The notes under the pieces are model-generated. The model saw only the letters and a list, made by a program, of their open reading frames with translations. It had not been told where the DNA came from and searched no databases. From Candidatus Naiadarchaeum limnaeum (GTDB lineage: Archaea > Undinarchaeota > Undinarchaeia > Undinarchaeales > Naiadarchaeaceae): 40,748 nucleotides of DNA. Shown in pieces: positions 23,093 to 32,216 of the stretch (position 1 is its first letter; every line of letters starts with the position of its first letter). The stretch covers positions 1 to 40,748 of the forward strand of contig DVAB01000017.1 in NCBI GenBank assembly GCA_014189685.1. Direction: 5' to 3'. Position numbers and translations under genes: made by a program.

Positions 23093-24712
23093 TCAAGATT
23101 TTCTTTTTGTCTTTTTATAATTAATGCAGGCTTTTATAAATTCCGCATAAATCGGACTTGGTTTTTCTGGCCGAGATTTAAATTCGGGGTGATACTGGGT
23201 TCCAATAAAGAAAGGATGATTTGAAAGCTCTGCAATTTCCATTAATGGTCGTTCAGGATGTTTTCCTGAAAAAACAAGCCCCTTAGATTCAATTTTTTCA
23301 ATGTAATCCGGATTTACTTCATATCTATGTCTGTGCCTTTCATGAATTAAATTTGATTTGTAAATTTTTTCTGCAAGTGTTCCCTTCTTTATTTTGCACG
23401 GCCAGCTTCCCAATCTTAAAGTCCCGCCCATTTGCTTAATTTGATATTTCTCTGGCAAAATATGGAGAACGGGGTGTTTTGTTCGCGGAGCGCACTCGGT
23501 TGTATGCGCGCCTTTCATTCCACAAACATTTCGTGCAAACTCAATCGTTGCCATTTGCATTCCATAGCACAAACCTAAGTATGGAATTTTATGCGTGCGC
23601 GCATAACCCACTGCTAAAATTTTCCCTTCAACTCCGCGCGGCCCAAAACCCCCAGGAACTATTAAGCCATCAACAGTATCCAGAACTTCTAATTTGCTTT
23701 TATCCTTTTCAAAATCCTCTGTTTCAATCCAAGAAATTTCAACTTTTGCATTATTAGCCAATGCTCCGTGTTTAACTGCTTCTAAAATGCTAACATAAGA
23801 ATCGCCTAGAGCCGTGTATTTGCCTGCCATCGCAATCCGTACATTATTTTTTGGATTGAGCATTCTGTTGACCATATACCTCCACTTTCTCAAATCAGTG
23901 CCAACTTTCAAATTTAATTTTTTAGCAATTTTTTTGCCCAGGCCTTCTTTTTCCAGAATAAGCGGGACTTCATATGAAATTCTTGCATCCGGATCTGAAA
24001 TTACGTTTTCCTCTGGAACATTGCAAAAATTTGATATCTTTCTGCGCGCCTTTTCTTCTAAGGGCTTTTTGCTTCTTGCTACGACAAAATCAGGCTGGAT
24101 TCCACTTTCTAATAAGCGCTGAACTGAATGCTGCGTGGGCTTGGTTTTTTGTTCCCCAACAACATCCAGAACAGGAACTAAAGTAACATGAACAAAAACA
24201 ACATTTTCAGGGCCTTCTTCCATGCGCATCTGTCTTAAAGCCTCAAGAAATGGCATGCTCTCTATGTCTCCGACTGTCCCTCCGACCTCAATTACACAAA
24301 TATCATGGCCCCTTGCAACTTTTCTTATCTCATGCTTAATCTCATCGGTTACGTGCGGAATAATCTGGACTGTTTTTCCCAGATAATCACCTTCGCGCTC
24401 CTTATCAATAACAGCTTTGTAAACTTTCCCTGTTGTTATGTTGTGATCCTTTGTTAAGTCAATATTTAGAAATCGCTCGTAATTTCCAAGGTCCATATCA
24501 ACTTCGCCGCCATCTTCCAGTACAAAAACTTCTCCGTGCTCAAAAGGATTCATTGTCCCTGCATCGACATTTATGTAGGGATCAATCTTAACCATTGTAA
24601 CATCGTACCCATAACTCTGAAGAATTTTGCCAATAGAACTCGAAACTAACCCTTTTCCCAATCCGGAAATAACTCCGCCTGTTGTTGCGATATATTTTGT
24701 TTTAGAAGGCAT
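23093..24712 (-). CDS. pyrG: CTP synthase
   Basis: A 539-residue enzyme that makes CTP from UTP, ATP and glutamine. The synthetase domain (about 1-270) begins with [15 protein letters not shown] and has the [19 protein letters not shown] core. The glutamine amidotransferase domain follows, with GGFGPRG, the nucleophile Cys in GLCYGMQ and the His in QYHPEF. The ATG at 24712 (MPSKTKYI) is preferred over one six codons earlier because the TATA box lies 25 bases upstream of it. Confidence 0.97.
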   Translation of the reverse strand: MPSKTKYIATTGGVISGLGKGLVSSSIGKILQSYGYDVTMVKIDPYINVDAGTMNPFEHGEVFVLEDGGEVDMDLGNYERFLNIDLTKDHNITTGKVYKAVIDKEREGDYLGKTVQIIPHVTDEIKHEIRKVARGHDICVIEVGGTVGDIESMPFLEALRQMRMEEGPENVVFVHVTLVPVLDVVGEQKTKPTQHSVQRLLESGIQPDFVVARSKKPLEEKARRKISNFCNVPEENVISDPDARISYEVPLILEKEGLGKKIAKKLNLKVGTDLRKWRYMVNRMLNPKNNVRIAMAGKYTALGDSYVSILEAVKHGALANNAKVEISWIETEDFEKDKSKLEVLDTVDGLIVPGGFGPRGVEGKILAVGYARTHKIPYLGLCYGMQMATIEFARNVCGMKGAHTTECAPRTKHPVLHILPEKYQIKQMGGTLRLGSWPCKIKKGTLAEKIYKSNLIHERHRHRYEVNPDYIEKIESKGLVFSGKHPERPLMEIAELSNHPFFIGTQYHPEFKSRPEKPSPIYAEFIKACINYKKTKRKS

Positions 24713-24731
24713 ATTGAACAAAAGGCGCATA

Positions 24732-24742
24732 GGTATAAAAAG
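24732..24742 (-). promoter_or_regulatory. TATA box of the pyrG-htpX operon
   Basis: The minus strand reads CTTTTTATACC, centred about 25 bases before the ATG at 24712, which places the transcript start at the start codon. Confidence 0.55.
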
Positions 24743-24746
24743 TTTT

Positions 24747-25535
24747 CTATTTTTTAAAGAGCATAAGGCGCTCAGTTGAAAGAAAAGCTAAATACTTGCT
24801 TAAAAAGTCAAAAGGCGCGGAGATTAAGAAAATAAATGAAAGCCCTGCTTTAATTAATGGCAAAAAGCTGCTTTTTTCAAGTTTTTTGAAAAAAGCTATT
24901 GTATCTCGCACATCTCTGTATTTTGGACTAAAGCCATAGATTTTTTTAAGCAGTGTAAGATAAGCAAAATAAAGGTAAGGAAATCTAATTCCGCGTCCGC
25001 AGAGGAATCTTGCCCCAAAGTTTTCGAATGCACGCTTGTATTCTTTTACACTTCTACAAACAATATAATTTGAGCGCGTTTGCTTTGTCTGCCTTATTGT
25101 TTCAAAAATTGCAATCCTTCCTGGTTTTTTTGTAACTCTAATTAATTCGCTCACGGCTTTTTGAAAATCATTTTCATTTACAATGTGCTGCAGCGTAATA
25201 CAAGTATAAGTTAAATCAAAAGTATTGTTTTTAAACGGCAGTTTTGTAAGCGTACCAATTTTAAATTGGGTATTTGAAAATTTATTTGCGCTCCGCGCAT
25301 TTTGAATTGCAGTTTTTGAGCTATCAATTCCAAAAACTTTCTTCACGCGAGGAGCAAAAAAGAAACTCCACCGTCCTGATCCACAGCCTGCATCTAGAAC
25401 AACAAGCTTTTTATTGAGCTTGAGCCCATCTGAAAGAACTCGCTCAGTGTTTGAATTAAACTTTTTTGAAATATACGAACGCAGTGGGCTTGCTCTTTTC
25501 TCGGCAAACTCTTCCCAAATTTTATCAGCAGCCAT
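24747..25535 (-). CDS. SAM-dependent class I methyltransferase
   Basis: A 262-residue protein with the class I methyltransferase fold. The SAM-binding motif is [11 protein letters not shown] near residue 47-57, then [23 protein letters not shown] and the LQHI segment. The C-terminal third is hydrophobic and basic and may touch the membrane. The substrate is unknown. The gene lies between CTP synthase and a surface protein, with a 23-base gap to the latter. Confidence 0.88.
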   Translation of the reverse strand: MAADKIWEEFAEKRASPLRSYISKKFNSNTERVLSDGLKLNKKLVVLDAGCGSGRWSFFFAPRVKKVFGIDSSKTAIQNARSANKFSNTQFKIGTLTKLPFKNNTFDLTYTCITLQHIVNENDFQKAVSELIRVTKKPGRIAIFETIRQTKQTRSNYIVCRSVKEYKRAFENFGARFLCGRGIRFPYLYFAYLTLLKKIYGFSPKYRDVRDTIAFFKKLEKSSFLPLIKAGLSFIFLISAPFDFLSKYLAFLSTERLMLFKK

Positions 25536-25558
25536 AGAACTCCGTAGTTTGTTTTAAA

Positions 25559-26248
25559 TTAATAAAACTTGCGCCGCCTTTTCTGCTTTTTTCCCTCTTC
25601 TGATTGCCGGTATTGAAAGCCAAGAAAAACAACAATTATTATAACAAGTACTATCCCAACAAGCGCATTCGGCTGAAGTTTTTTCGGAGTTGCCTTAGAA
25701 GGTGCTGTTTGAGTCGGAGCAATTACAGAAGGGAGCGAGGGCAGGGGAGGAACAGCTTCTGCAATGCTAGGAGTTGGAGGAGGGGGCATAATTGCGGTGT
25801 CAGTTGTCTTTGCAGCTGCTGCAAGATAATCTATTTTAAACCTAGCTGATGATGCAGTTAATATTTCAAGAACTGTAACTATTATATCGTTATCTCCGTC
25901 CGTATCAACATCTAGATAGGTTGGATTATTTATTCTAAGCTCAACATCAAATGGTGTTGAAGCAACAGTGATTACAACAACGCCTCCTGCAAGGCTTTTT
26001 AACATAATCGTATGAGCCGAGCCGCCAACAAAAAATGTAACAGTATCGCCGATATTTAGCGTAGGGCTGGAAGTTGGTTTTTCCTCTGAGACTACTACAT
26101 TAGCATTGGTAATTTCAATATCTTGAGAGGATTGAGTATTATCAATTATAACTGTGCCTGCCGCTCGAGCAACGTCTGCAGTAGGAGCAGCATTCGTTAA
26201 GCTTACACTTATAGCCAAAACTATTATGAGCAAAATATACTTTTTCAT
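25559..26248 (-). CDS. Secreted protein with C-terminal membrane anchor, unknown
   Basis: A 229-residue protein with a signal peptide (about 1-20, NAAP), a beta-rich domain (about 25-145), a Pro/Ala/Thr linker (148-190) and a C-terminal membrane helix (about 193-210) with a basic tail ending in KKQKRRRKFY. The layout is that of a cell-surface protein. No named domain is recognised. A TATA box (GCTTTATAAAATG near 26281-26293) lies upstream. Confidence 0.75.
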   Translation of the reverse strand: MKKYILLIIVLAISVSLTNAAPTADVARAAGTVIIDNTQSSQDIEITNANVVVSEEKPTSSPTLNIGDTVTFFVGGSAHTIMLKSLAGGVVVITVASTPFDVELRINNPTYLDVDTDGDNDIIVTVLEILTASSARFKIDYLAAAAKTTDTAIMPPPPTPSIAEAVPPLPSLPSVIAPTQTAPSKATPKKLQPNALVGIVLVIIIVVFLGFQYRQSEEGKKQKRRRKFY

Positions 26249-26315
26249 AGCTTAAAGCCATGAAAAGATAAACCTGAACATTTTATAAAGCTTGCGCTTC
26301 AAGAATTGAACAAAA

Positions 26316-28142
26316 TTATTCAACAGTTACTGACTTTGCAAGATGTCTTGGTTTGTCCGGGCTCAACCCACGCGCAACCGTTGTGTAATAGGCCAAAAGT
26401 TGCAGTGGCAAAATTTGTAAAAGTGGATACATGAGTGGATTTTCGACTTCAGGAACTTTTATTGCAATATTTGCGTGCTCTTTTACAGAAGTATCCTTCT
26501 CATTTGTAATCGCAATAATAAAACCGCTGCGGGCTTTTACTTCCTGCATGTTGCTAATTGTTTTTTCATGAGATTCAGGAGTTAAAGAGAAAATAACAGG
26601 CACATTTTCCTCAATTAAACTCAGAGTCCCATGCTTTAATTCGCCTGCCGGCATACCTTCTGCATGGATATAAGATATTTCCTTTAGCTTAAGTGCACCC
26701 TCCAAAATTAATGGATAAGAAATTCCGCGGCCTAAAAAGTAAATGTCCTTTGCGCTTTTTATTTTCTCTGCAGTTTCCTTTATTATATTAGTTATGAGAG
26801 AGAGAGTTTTCGCCTGCAATGCAGGAATTTTCTTAAGAGGAGCCGGATTTTTTCCTGCTAAATAAAAAGCAAGGGCATACAAAACAATTAGCTGTGTTAC
26901 AAAAGTTTTTGTTGCAATAACTGCTATTTCTGGGCCGGCGTTTGTGTGAACATTAAAATCAGCTTCTCTTGTTATTGAGCTTCCAATTACATTTGAAATT
27001 GCTAAAACTTTTGCCCCGCGCAATTTTGCATCTTCAAGCGCAAGCAAAGTATCAGCAGTTTCGCCGCTCTGCGAAATTGCAATTATTAAAGTGTTTTTAT
27101 CTACAATATTTGCAAGGCTCCAAGAGAATTCAGAAGCCAAAACAGCTTCGCATTGGATTTTGCATAAATTTTCAAACAAATATTTTCCGATTAAAGCTGC
27201 GTGGTATGAAGTTCCTGCAGCGACAAAAATTATTTTCTTAACCGCAAACTTTGTTTGCGGGTAGCGAAACCTTGGGTTTCGCATGAATTTCTTTACTTTA
27301 TGCGCGATTTTTTCAATTTCAGGCAGAGCTGCTAACGTGTCCTCTGTTGCACGCGGGATCTCATTTATTTCTTTTAGCGCAAAGTACTCATAGCCACCTT
27401 TTTCAGCAGCTTCGGCACTCCACTTTATGTTTTGAATTTGCTTTTTAACAACGCGGCTGGATTTTATTTCTTTCACAACTGCGCTTTCTTTTGCAATCAC
27501 TGCATACTCCCCATTCTCTAAAATTACCGCGCGCCTTGTTTCACTCAAAAATGCAGGAATGTCGCTTGCCACAAAATTCTCCCCATCCCCCAAACCGATT
27601 ATTAAAGGAGCATTATTTCGAGCCACAATTATTTTGTCAGGCTCATCTGCGTTCAAAACAACAAATGCAAAAGCGCCATGAATTTTTTTCAGCGAGTCGG
27701 AAACAGCGCTTTCAAAATTCTTTTTTTTCTTAAAATTTTCTTCAATTAAATGAGCAAAAACTTCTGTATCTGTTTCGGATTTGAATTTGTGCCCTTTTTC
27801 AAGTAAATCATTTTTAAGGTCCAGATAATTTTCAATAATTCCGTTGTGAATTACTGCGATTTTTTCATCGCAGGAAGTATGTGGATGCGCATTCCTCATG
27901 CTCGGAACTCCATGTGTTGCCCATCTTGTATGCCCGATTCCAATTTGCCCGGGAAGGGAGGGAAGGTCTGTGTGCAAAATAACATCATTTATGAAACCCT
28001 TGTCTTTTTTCAAAAATAATTTGCCGCCATTAATTGTTGCGATTCCAGCTGAATCATAACCGCGATATTCTAAACGCTTTAAGCATTCAAGTATAATTGG
28101 CGCAGCGCGCTTTTTCCCAACATATCCTATAATTCCGCACAT
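26316..28142 (-). CDS. glmS: Glutamine-fructose-6-phosphate aminotransferase, with inserted segment
   Basis: A 608-residue enzyme that makes glucosamine-6-phosphate for amino-sugar synthesis. Cys1 after the initiator (CGIIGYVGK) is the glutaminase nucleophile; the two SIS sugar-isomerase domains follow, with AAGTSYHAAL and AISQSGETADTLLAL, ending in the conserved AKSVTVE. Just before the first SIS domain the chain has an extra, basic stretch (about 15 residues around MRNPRFRYPQTKFAV) encoded by two adjacent DNA hairpins, so it looks like an inserted palindromic element. The ATG at 28142 fits the TATA box 26 bases upstream. Confidence 0.95.
   Translation of the reverse strand: MCGIIGYVGKKRAAPIILECLKRLEYRGYDSAGIATINGGKLFLKKDKGFINDVILHTDLPSLPGQIGIGHTRWATHGVPSMRNAHPHTSCDEKIAVIHNGIIENYLDLKNDLLEKGHKFKSETDTEVFAHLIEENFKKKKNFESAVSDSLKKIHGAFAFVVLNADEPDKIIVARNNAPLIIGLGDGENFVASDIPAFLSETRRAVILENGEYAVIAKESAVVKEIKSSRVVKKQIQNIKWSAEAAEKGGYEYFALKEINEIPRATEDTLAALPEIEKIAHKVKKFMRNPRFRYPQTKFAVKKIIFVAAGTSYHAALIGKYLFENLCKIQCEAVLASEFSWSLANIVDKNTLIIAISQSGETADTLLALEDAKLRGAKVLAISNVIGSSITREADFNVHTNAGPEIAVIATKTFVTQLIVLYALAFYLAGKNPAPLKKIPALQAKTLSLITNIIKETAEKIKSAKDIYFLGRGISYPLILEGALKLKEISYIHAEGMPAGELKHGTLSLIEENVPVIFSLTPESHEKTISNMQEVKARSGFIIAITNEKDTSVKEHANIAIKVPEVENPLMYPLLQILPLQLLAYYTTVARGLSPDKPRHLAKSVTVE
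27242..27282. repeat. Two adjacent hairpins inside the glmS coding sequence
   Basis: CCGCAAAC-TTT-GTTTGCGG (27242-27260) and GCGAAACC-TTG-GGTTTCGC (27264-27282) are perfect 8-base inverted repeats with 3-base loops, separated by 3 bases. The second shares GCGAAAC/GTTTCGC with the first hairpin of the ZIP leader. They are in frame and add residues to the linker before the first SIS domain. Confidence 0.75.
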
Positions 28143-28162
28143 AGAATTCCAGTTTGCCGGCA

Positions 28163-28173
28163 TTATATATAAG
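28163..28173 (-). promoter_or_regulatory. glmS: TATA box of glmS
   Basis: The minus strand reads CTTATATATAA, centred 26 bases before the ATG at 28142, so the glmS transcript is probably leaderless. Confidence 0.6.
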
Positions 28174-28206
28174 CCCTATTAAAATTTTTTTAATACTACC
28201 AAAAAG

Positions 28207-28217
28207 TATTTATAAAG
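28207..28217 (+). promoter_or_regulatory. TATA box of the S-layer-like regulator gene
   Basis: TATTTATAAAG is centred about 28 bases before position 28240, so the transcript should begin at the small leader frame and not at the main gene start at 28332. Confidence 0.55.
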
Positions 28218-28239
28218 GCTTTCCAATTTGAATTGTGCC

Positions 28240-28341
28240 ATGCGGGCTTCGCGAAGCGAATGCCCTCAATGGAGGTATCGGAACCGGGTAAGGTTTAAAA
28301 AAAATTGCCTGGTTTCGAAGCAGGTTCCGATATGTATATAG
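28240..28341 (+). CDS. Possible leader peptide or structured leader of the downstream regulator
   Basis: A 33-codon frame starts with an ATG right at the expected transcript start and ends in a TAG that overlaps the next gene's first codons. Within it are a hairpin (GGGCTTCGC, GAA loop, GCGAATGCCC with one bulged T, 28244-28265) and a 9-base inverted repeat ATCGGAACC/GGTTCCGAT (28277-28285, 28323-28331) that ends at the main ATG. It could be a translated leader, an RNA switch that hides the start codon, or a palindromic insertion. The peptide resembles nothing known. Confidence 0.35.
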   Translation: MRASRSECPQWRYRNRVRFKKNCLVSKQVPICI

Positions 28342-29255
28342 TTGAAAAACAATCGCAAAAGTTGCTTACACTTCCTGCAAAGGAAGTAAAAGGGAAGAGC
28401 TTGTCTGTTTTTGGAAGCGAATTAGCAAATAGAATTTTAAAATTTCTTCCCGAAGGCCCCGCCTATCCAAAGGAAATTGCACAAAAACTAAATGTGCACG
28501 AGCAAAAAGTTTATTATCATATTAAAAATTTTGAGCGCAACGGATTAGTGAGAGTTGCGCGCACGGAAAACCGCCAGGGCGCGGTTGCAAAATATTATGA
28601 ATTAACAGAACCTGCATTTGTAGTACGATTTTCCGATTTACGAGAGACAACAAAAATCAGCGCTACAAATGAGAATGCACAAAAGTTTTTAGATCCATTT
28701 GTAAAAGATGGAAAATTAAACTGCACAATTATTATTGGCAGCCCGCAATCTCACGGCCCAGAAAGGGCGCGCTCAAACGATGGATATTACGCGATTGATA
28801 TTGCCCTTTTTCTTGGAAGCTACTTAAGCTATTATTCACCAGAACCTGTTGTAAAGCTTGACACTGAATTAAGAAACGGAGATTTAAAACAAAATATAAT
28901 TTCTCTTGGAGGGCCGATCGTGAATAAAATAACCGAACGCATGAATGCAAAAATGCCTGTGCGATTTGATTATAAAACAAAAAACATTATTTCAAAAGTT
29001 TCAGGAAAAACTTACAACGCAGATGAAACAGGATTAGTTGTTAAGATGCCAAATCCATATTCAAAAGGGCATTGGATAATTATTGTTGCAGGAAAAAGGT
29101 ATTCTGGAACTCGCGCTGCAACAATAGCTCTAACTAAACATACCGAAGAGCTTGCAAAAGGGAATAAAAAGGACAAAAAAGTTTTTGCAAAAGTTGTTGA
29201 GGGATTGGATTTAAATTCTGATGGAATTGTGGATGAGATTGAGTTTTTGGAATAA
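28332..29255 (+). CDS. Winged-helix regulator fused to S-layer-like C-terminal domain
   Basis: A 307-residue protein with an N-terminal winged-helix DNA-binding domain (about 24-98; YPKEIAQKLNVHEQKVYYHIKNFERNGLVRV) and a C-terminal domain similar to that of archaeal S-layer proteins (about 130-290; IIIGSPQSHGPERAR, ISLGGPIVNKIT, GLVVKMPNPY, VAGKRYSGTRAA), closing with DLNSDGIVDEIEFLE. No signal peptide or membrane helix is seen, so it should be cytoplasmic. The family is shared among archaea, but its target is not known to me. The ATG at 28332 is preferred over a TTG nine codons earlier. It is divergent from glmS, so a link to surface glycan supply is possible. Confidence 0.8.
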   Translation: MYIVEKQSQKLLTLPAKEVKGKSLSVFGSELANRILKFLPEGPAYPKEIAQKLNVHEQKVYYHIKNFERNGLVRVARTENRQGAVAKYYELTEPAFVVRFSDLRETTKISATNENAQKFLDPFVKDGKLNCTIIIGSPQSHGPERARSNDGYYAIDIALFLGSYLSYYSPEPVVKLDTELRNGDLKQNIISLGGPIVNKITERMNAKMPVRFDYKTKNIISKVSGKTYNADETGLVVKMPNPYSKGHWIIIVAGKRYSGTRAATIALTKHTEELAKGNKKDKKVFAKVVEGLDLNSDGIVDEIEFLE

Positions 29256-29285
29256 GTTTAAATTGGTATTGCCTAATTCTATCTT

Positions 29286-30047
29286 ATGGAACTAATCGAC
29301 TGCCACTCCCACATTAATTTAGAAGATTTTGATTCTGATAGAGCAGAAGTTTTGCGCTCTGCGGAAAAATCTGGAATAACTGCAATTTTAGATTCCGGCG
29401 GCACCTATTCTGAGTGCGAAAAAGTTTTGCAATTAGCAGAAAAATTTAAAATTTTAAAGCCTTCTTTGGGATGGCATCCTGCAAATATTAATTTGGAAGA
29501 GGCAAAAAGAACCACAGATTTTATCCGCACAGCCGCAAGTGAAAATAAAATTTATGCAATCGGAGAAATTGGGCTGGATTATTGGATTGTTAAAGAAGAA
29601 ACGCAGCGCGAAACACAGAAAGAGATTTTTAAAATTTATATTGATTTGGCAAAAGAACTTAATCTTCCAATTGTCACACACTCGCGCAGCGCAGGAAAAT
29701 ATGTTATTGAAATTTTAGAACAAGAAAAAGCAGAAAAAGTTTGTATGCACGCATTTGATGGAAAATTTGGAAGCGCAAAAAAAGGAATTGAGCTTGGATA
29801 TTGTTTTTCAATCCCGCCTTCGATTGTTCGAAGCGAGCAGAAACAAAAATTAGTAAAAAATTTGCCACTGGAAAATTTATTATTGGAAAGCGATGCACCT
29901 GTTCTGGGTCCAAATCCAAAAGAAAGAAATGTCCCTTCAAATATTAAAGTCGCAGTGCAGAAAATTGCAGAGATTAAAAAAGTAGATATAAGCGAAGCAA
30001 TTAAAACAACAACAAGAAACGCAAAAAAACTGTTCGCCTTAGAATGA
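29286..30047 (+). CDS. TatD-family metal-dependent hydrolase
   Basis: A 253-residue TIM-barrel nuclease of the TatD family. Metal ligands are HSH in DCHSHINLEDF (residues 6-8), the Glu in GEIGLDYW, His in THSRSAG, His in MHAFDG and Asp in ESDAPVLGP. TatD proteins cut DNA and act in repair or turnover. A TATA-like GTTTAAATTGG about 26 bases upstream supports a leaderless ATG. The stop overlaps the next start. Confidence 0.92.
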   Translation: MELIDCHSHINLEDFDSDRAEVLRSAEKSGITAILDSGGTYSECEKVLQLAEKFKILKPSLGWHPANINLEEAKRTTDFIRTAASENKIYAIGEIGLDYWIVKEETQRETQKEIFKIYIDLAKELNLPIVTHSRSAGKYVIEILEQEKAEKVCMHAFDGKFGSAKKGIELGYCFSIPPSIVRSEQKQKLVKNLPLENLLLESDAPVLGPNPKERNVPSNIKVAVQKIAEIKKVDISEAIKTTTRNAKKLFALE

Positions 30048-31378
30048 AAAAAATATTTCACAAATGGAAGGAGCTTGCCCTAATTATAGCAGTAATTCTT
30101 GCAGGGCTTGTTTTTCTTGCGCCTATTGAGATTGGAGCAAGGATTGTCGCTTCGATAATGGTTTTTGTTGCAGTCCTGTGGTTTACAGAGGCGCTTCCTC
30201 TTTGGATAACGGCTTTAATTGTGCCGGTGCTTTTGGTTGTGCTTGCGCGCATAAAACCGGTCAATGCATTCGCACCGTTTTTTGATCCGATAATTGCGCT
30301 TCTTCTGGGCGGCTGCGTGCTCGGGCAGGCAATACAGGTGCATAATTTTGACAAAAGGATTATTGAGAAGCTTATTTCATTTTTCGGAAAAAATTCCAAG
30401 ATTTTTCTTTTGGGACTTATGATAGTCACTGCACTTATCTCATTCTGGATATCAAACACGGCAACAGCAGCGCTTATGATGCCAATCGGGGTGGCAGTCC
30501 TGCTGGCAAGCCGCTTGAAGCCAGGCTCAAATTACGGAAGGGCGGTTGTTCTGGGAGTTGCATACGCAACAACGATAGGCGGGCTTGGAACGCCGGTTGG
30601 AACACCGCCAAACTTAATTGCAATCCGCTGGCTCGCTGAACACGGCATACACCTAAGCTTTTTGGGATGGACTATAAGGGCGCTTCCGCTTGTGGTAATC
30701 ATGATTCCGCTTGCATGGTTTGTACTAATAACATTTTACAAGCCTGAAATCCCTGTAATAAAATTTGCAGAAAAAGAAAAAAAGCCAATGAGCAGGGAGC
30801 AGAAAACTGTCTTCTGGGTTTTTGCTATAACTGTTTTGCTCTGGCTCACTGAAACTTTGCACGGGATTCACAATTCTGTGATTGCAATGCTCCCGGTTAT
30901 TACACTGTTTGGATTGAACCTGCTTGGAAAAAAAGATTTGTTTAAGATAGAATGGGATGTTCTCTTGCTGGTGGGAGGGGGGCTCAGCCTTGGAAACGCA
31001 ATTGTTCTCACTGGACTTGACAAGATTTTAGCCACAGGACTCGCAGGCGTGCTTGGCGGGCAGAGCGCTTTCATACTTTTCTTTGTACTGGCTTTGTTTG
31101 CAGTAGGATTTACTGCGTTTGTCGCAAACACTGGTGCTGCTGCGATCCTGATACCTGTAATGATACCACTGGCAAGCATACTGGGCGTAAGCCCGCTGGC
31201 AGTCGGGCTTGTTGTAGGCATGGTTGTTTCGTTTGACTTTATTGTTCCTGTTGGAACTCCTCCAAATGCAATGGCATATGGGACTGGATATGCAAAAGTC
31301 ATTGACATGGTAAAAGCAGGCTTGCTGCTTTCAATTTTAGGCTCGCTTGCTATTGAACTGATGGCATTTTTGTGGTGA
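30044..31378 (+). CDS. SLC13/DASS-family anion transporter
   Basis: A 444-residue protein with about 11 membrane helices. Two family signatures are present: SNTATAALMMPIG with GTPVGTPPNLIAI in the first half, and ANTGAAAILIPVMIP with VPVGTPPNAMAYG in the second. The family carries dicarboxylates, sulfate or phosphate with Na+. The gene is visibly richer in G and C than its neighbours, as judged by eye, with more CTG, CTT and GGC codons, which suggests recent transfer. It overlaps tatD by four bases. Confidence 0.9.
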   Translation: MKKIFHKWKELALIIAVILAGLVFLAPIEIGARIVASIMVFVAVLWFTEALPLWITALIVPVLLVVLARIKPVNAFAPFFDPIIALLLGGCVLGQAIQVHNFDKRIIEKLISFFGKNSKIFLLGLMIVTALISFWISNTATAALMMPIGVAVLLASRLKPGSNYGRAVVLGVAYATTIGGLGTPVGTPPNLIAIRWLAEHGIHLSFLGWTIRALPLVVIMIPLAWFVLITFYKPEIPVIKFAEKEKKPMSREQKTVFWVFAITVLLWLTETLHGIHNSVIAMLPVITLFGLNLLGKKDLFKIEWDVLLLVGGGLSLGNAIVLTGLDKILATGLAGVLGGQSAFILFFVLALFAVGFTAFVANTGAAAILIPVMIPLASILGVSPLAVGLVVGMVVSFDFIVPVGTPPNAMAYGTGYAKVIDMVKAGLLLSILGSLAIELMAFLW

Positions 31379-31383
31379 ATGAG

Positions 31384-31518
31384 ATGAGCGCAGTAGGTTA
31401 CGAAGGACACATCTGGGAAGAGCTCTTTGGAAAGATAAGCTTTAAAAAGGTCGCGCTATACTTATTTGCAATAATATTAATAGTGGGGATTGCTATAGCA
31501 TATTTAGTGCTCAAATAA
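31384..31518 (+). CDS. Small single-helix membrane protein
   Basis: A 44-residue protein with a charged N-terminus and one membrane helix (about 24-42). It starts 6 bases after the SLC13 stop; an in-frame GTG three codons earlier overlaps that stop. Base use resembles the transporter, so it may have moved with it and act as a small subunit. No family is recognised. Confidence 0.55.
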   Translation: MSAVGYEGHIWEELFGKISFKKVALYLFAIILIVGIAIAYLVLK

Positions 31519-31553
31519 TCCCCAGCGAAAAAAATGTTAGTGTGGTGGCATAG

Positions 31554-32216
31554 GTGAGGGGAAAAATATTAATCGCAATTGTATTTGCAATTATTTTGTT
31601 TTCTGCATACCAAATATTTGGACATTCCGCTAATGTTGAGAAGGCAAACACTGAAATTATTTCAGCGGGCGCACAAATTTCTAATACGAACTGGGAGGAA
31701 AGCATTAATTCTTACAGCTCGACTTTTGAAAATTCTTTAAAAAATTGTAATCCAGTTCGTAGCCCGCAGAAAAATTATGTGCAGATTTCAAATCCAACTG
31801 CAAAAGAACTTGCTTTTTCATTAACTAGAGATAGCAAAACAGATTTGGAAAAAGCAAATGCGTTTTTTGAATATGCTTCAGATGAAATAAAATATAATCG
31901 GTATGATAACTGGCGTACAACTTCTGAGGTTTTAGAGACAAAAGATGGTGACTGCACAGACAAATCAATTGTGCTTGTCTCTATGCTGAAAAATGTTGGC
32001 ATTGATTCTTACATTGTTTATGGAAATGAAATTGATGATTATTCGCATGCATGGGTTTCAGCTAAAATTGAGGGGAGATGGATGCAAATTGACCCAACAG
32101 CAAAAGAATTTTATTATATTTATTCATGCTTAGCGGATGAGAGCTGTGAATATAATAATTATTATTTGCCAATTGCTGGGATTTTTGATGAGAATGAAGT
32201 TTTGAAGTGTAATTAA
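31554..32216 (+). CDS. Secreted or membrane-anchored transglutaminase-like protein
   Basis: A 220-residue protein with an N-terminal signal anchor (about 5-22) and a transglutaminase-like domain. The catalytic triad is visible as Cys in DGDCTDKS, His in YSHAWV and Asp in QIDPTAKEF. Such archaeal proteins are thought to be peptidases or cross-linking enzymes at the cell surface. Start codon GTG. It ends convergent with the acetyltransferase gene, overlapping by 4 bases. Confidence 0.85.
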   Translation: MRGKILIAIVFAIILFSAYQIFGHSANVEKANTEIISAGAQISNTNWEESINSYSSTFENSLKNCNPVRSPQKNYVQISNPTAKELAFSLTRDSKTDLEKANAFFEYASDEIKYNRYDNWRTTSEVLETKDGDCTDKSIVLVSMLKNVGIDSYIVYGNEIDDYSHAWVSAKIEGRWMQIDPTAKEFYYIYSCLADESCEYNNYYLPIAGIFDENEVLKCN

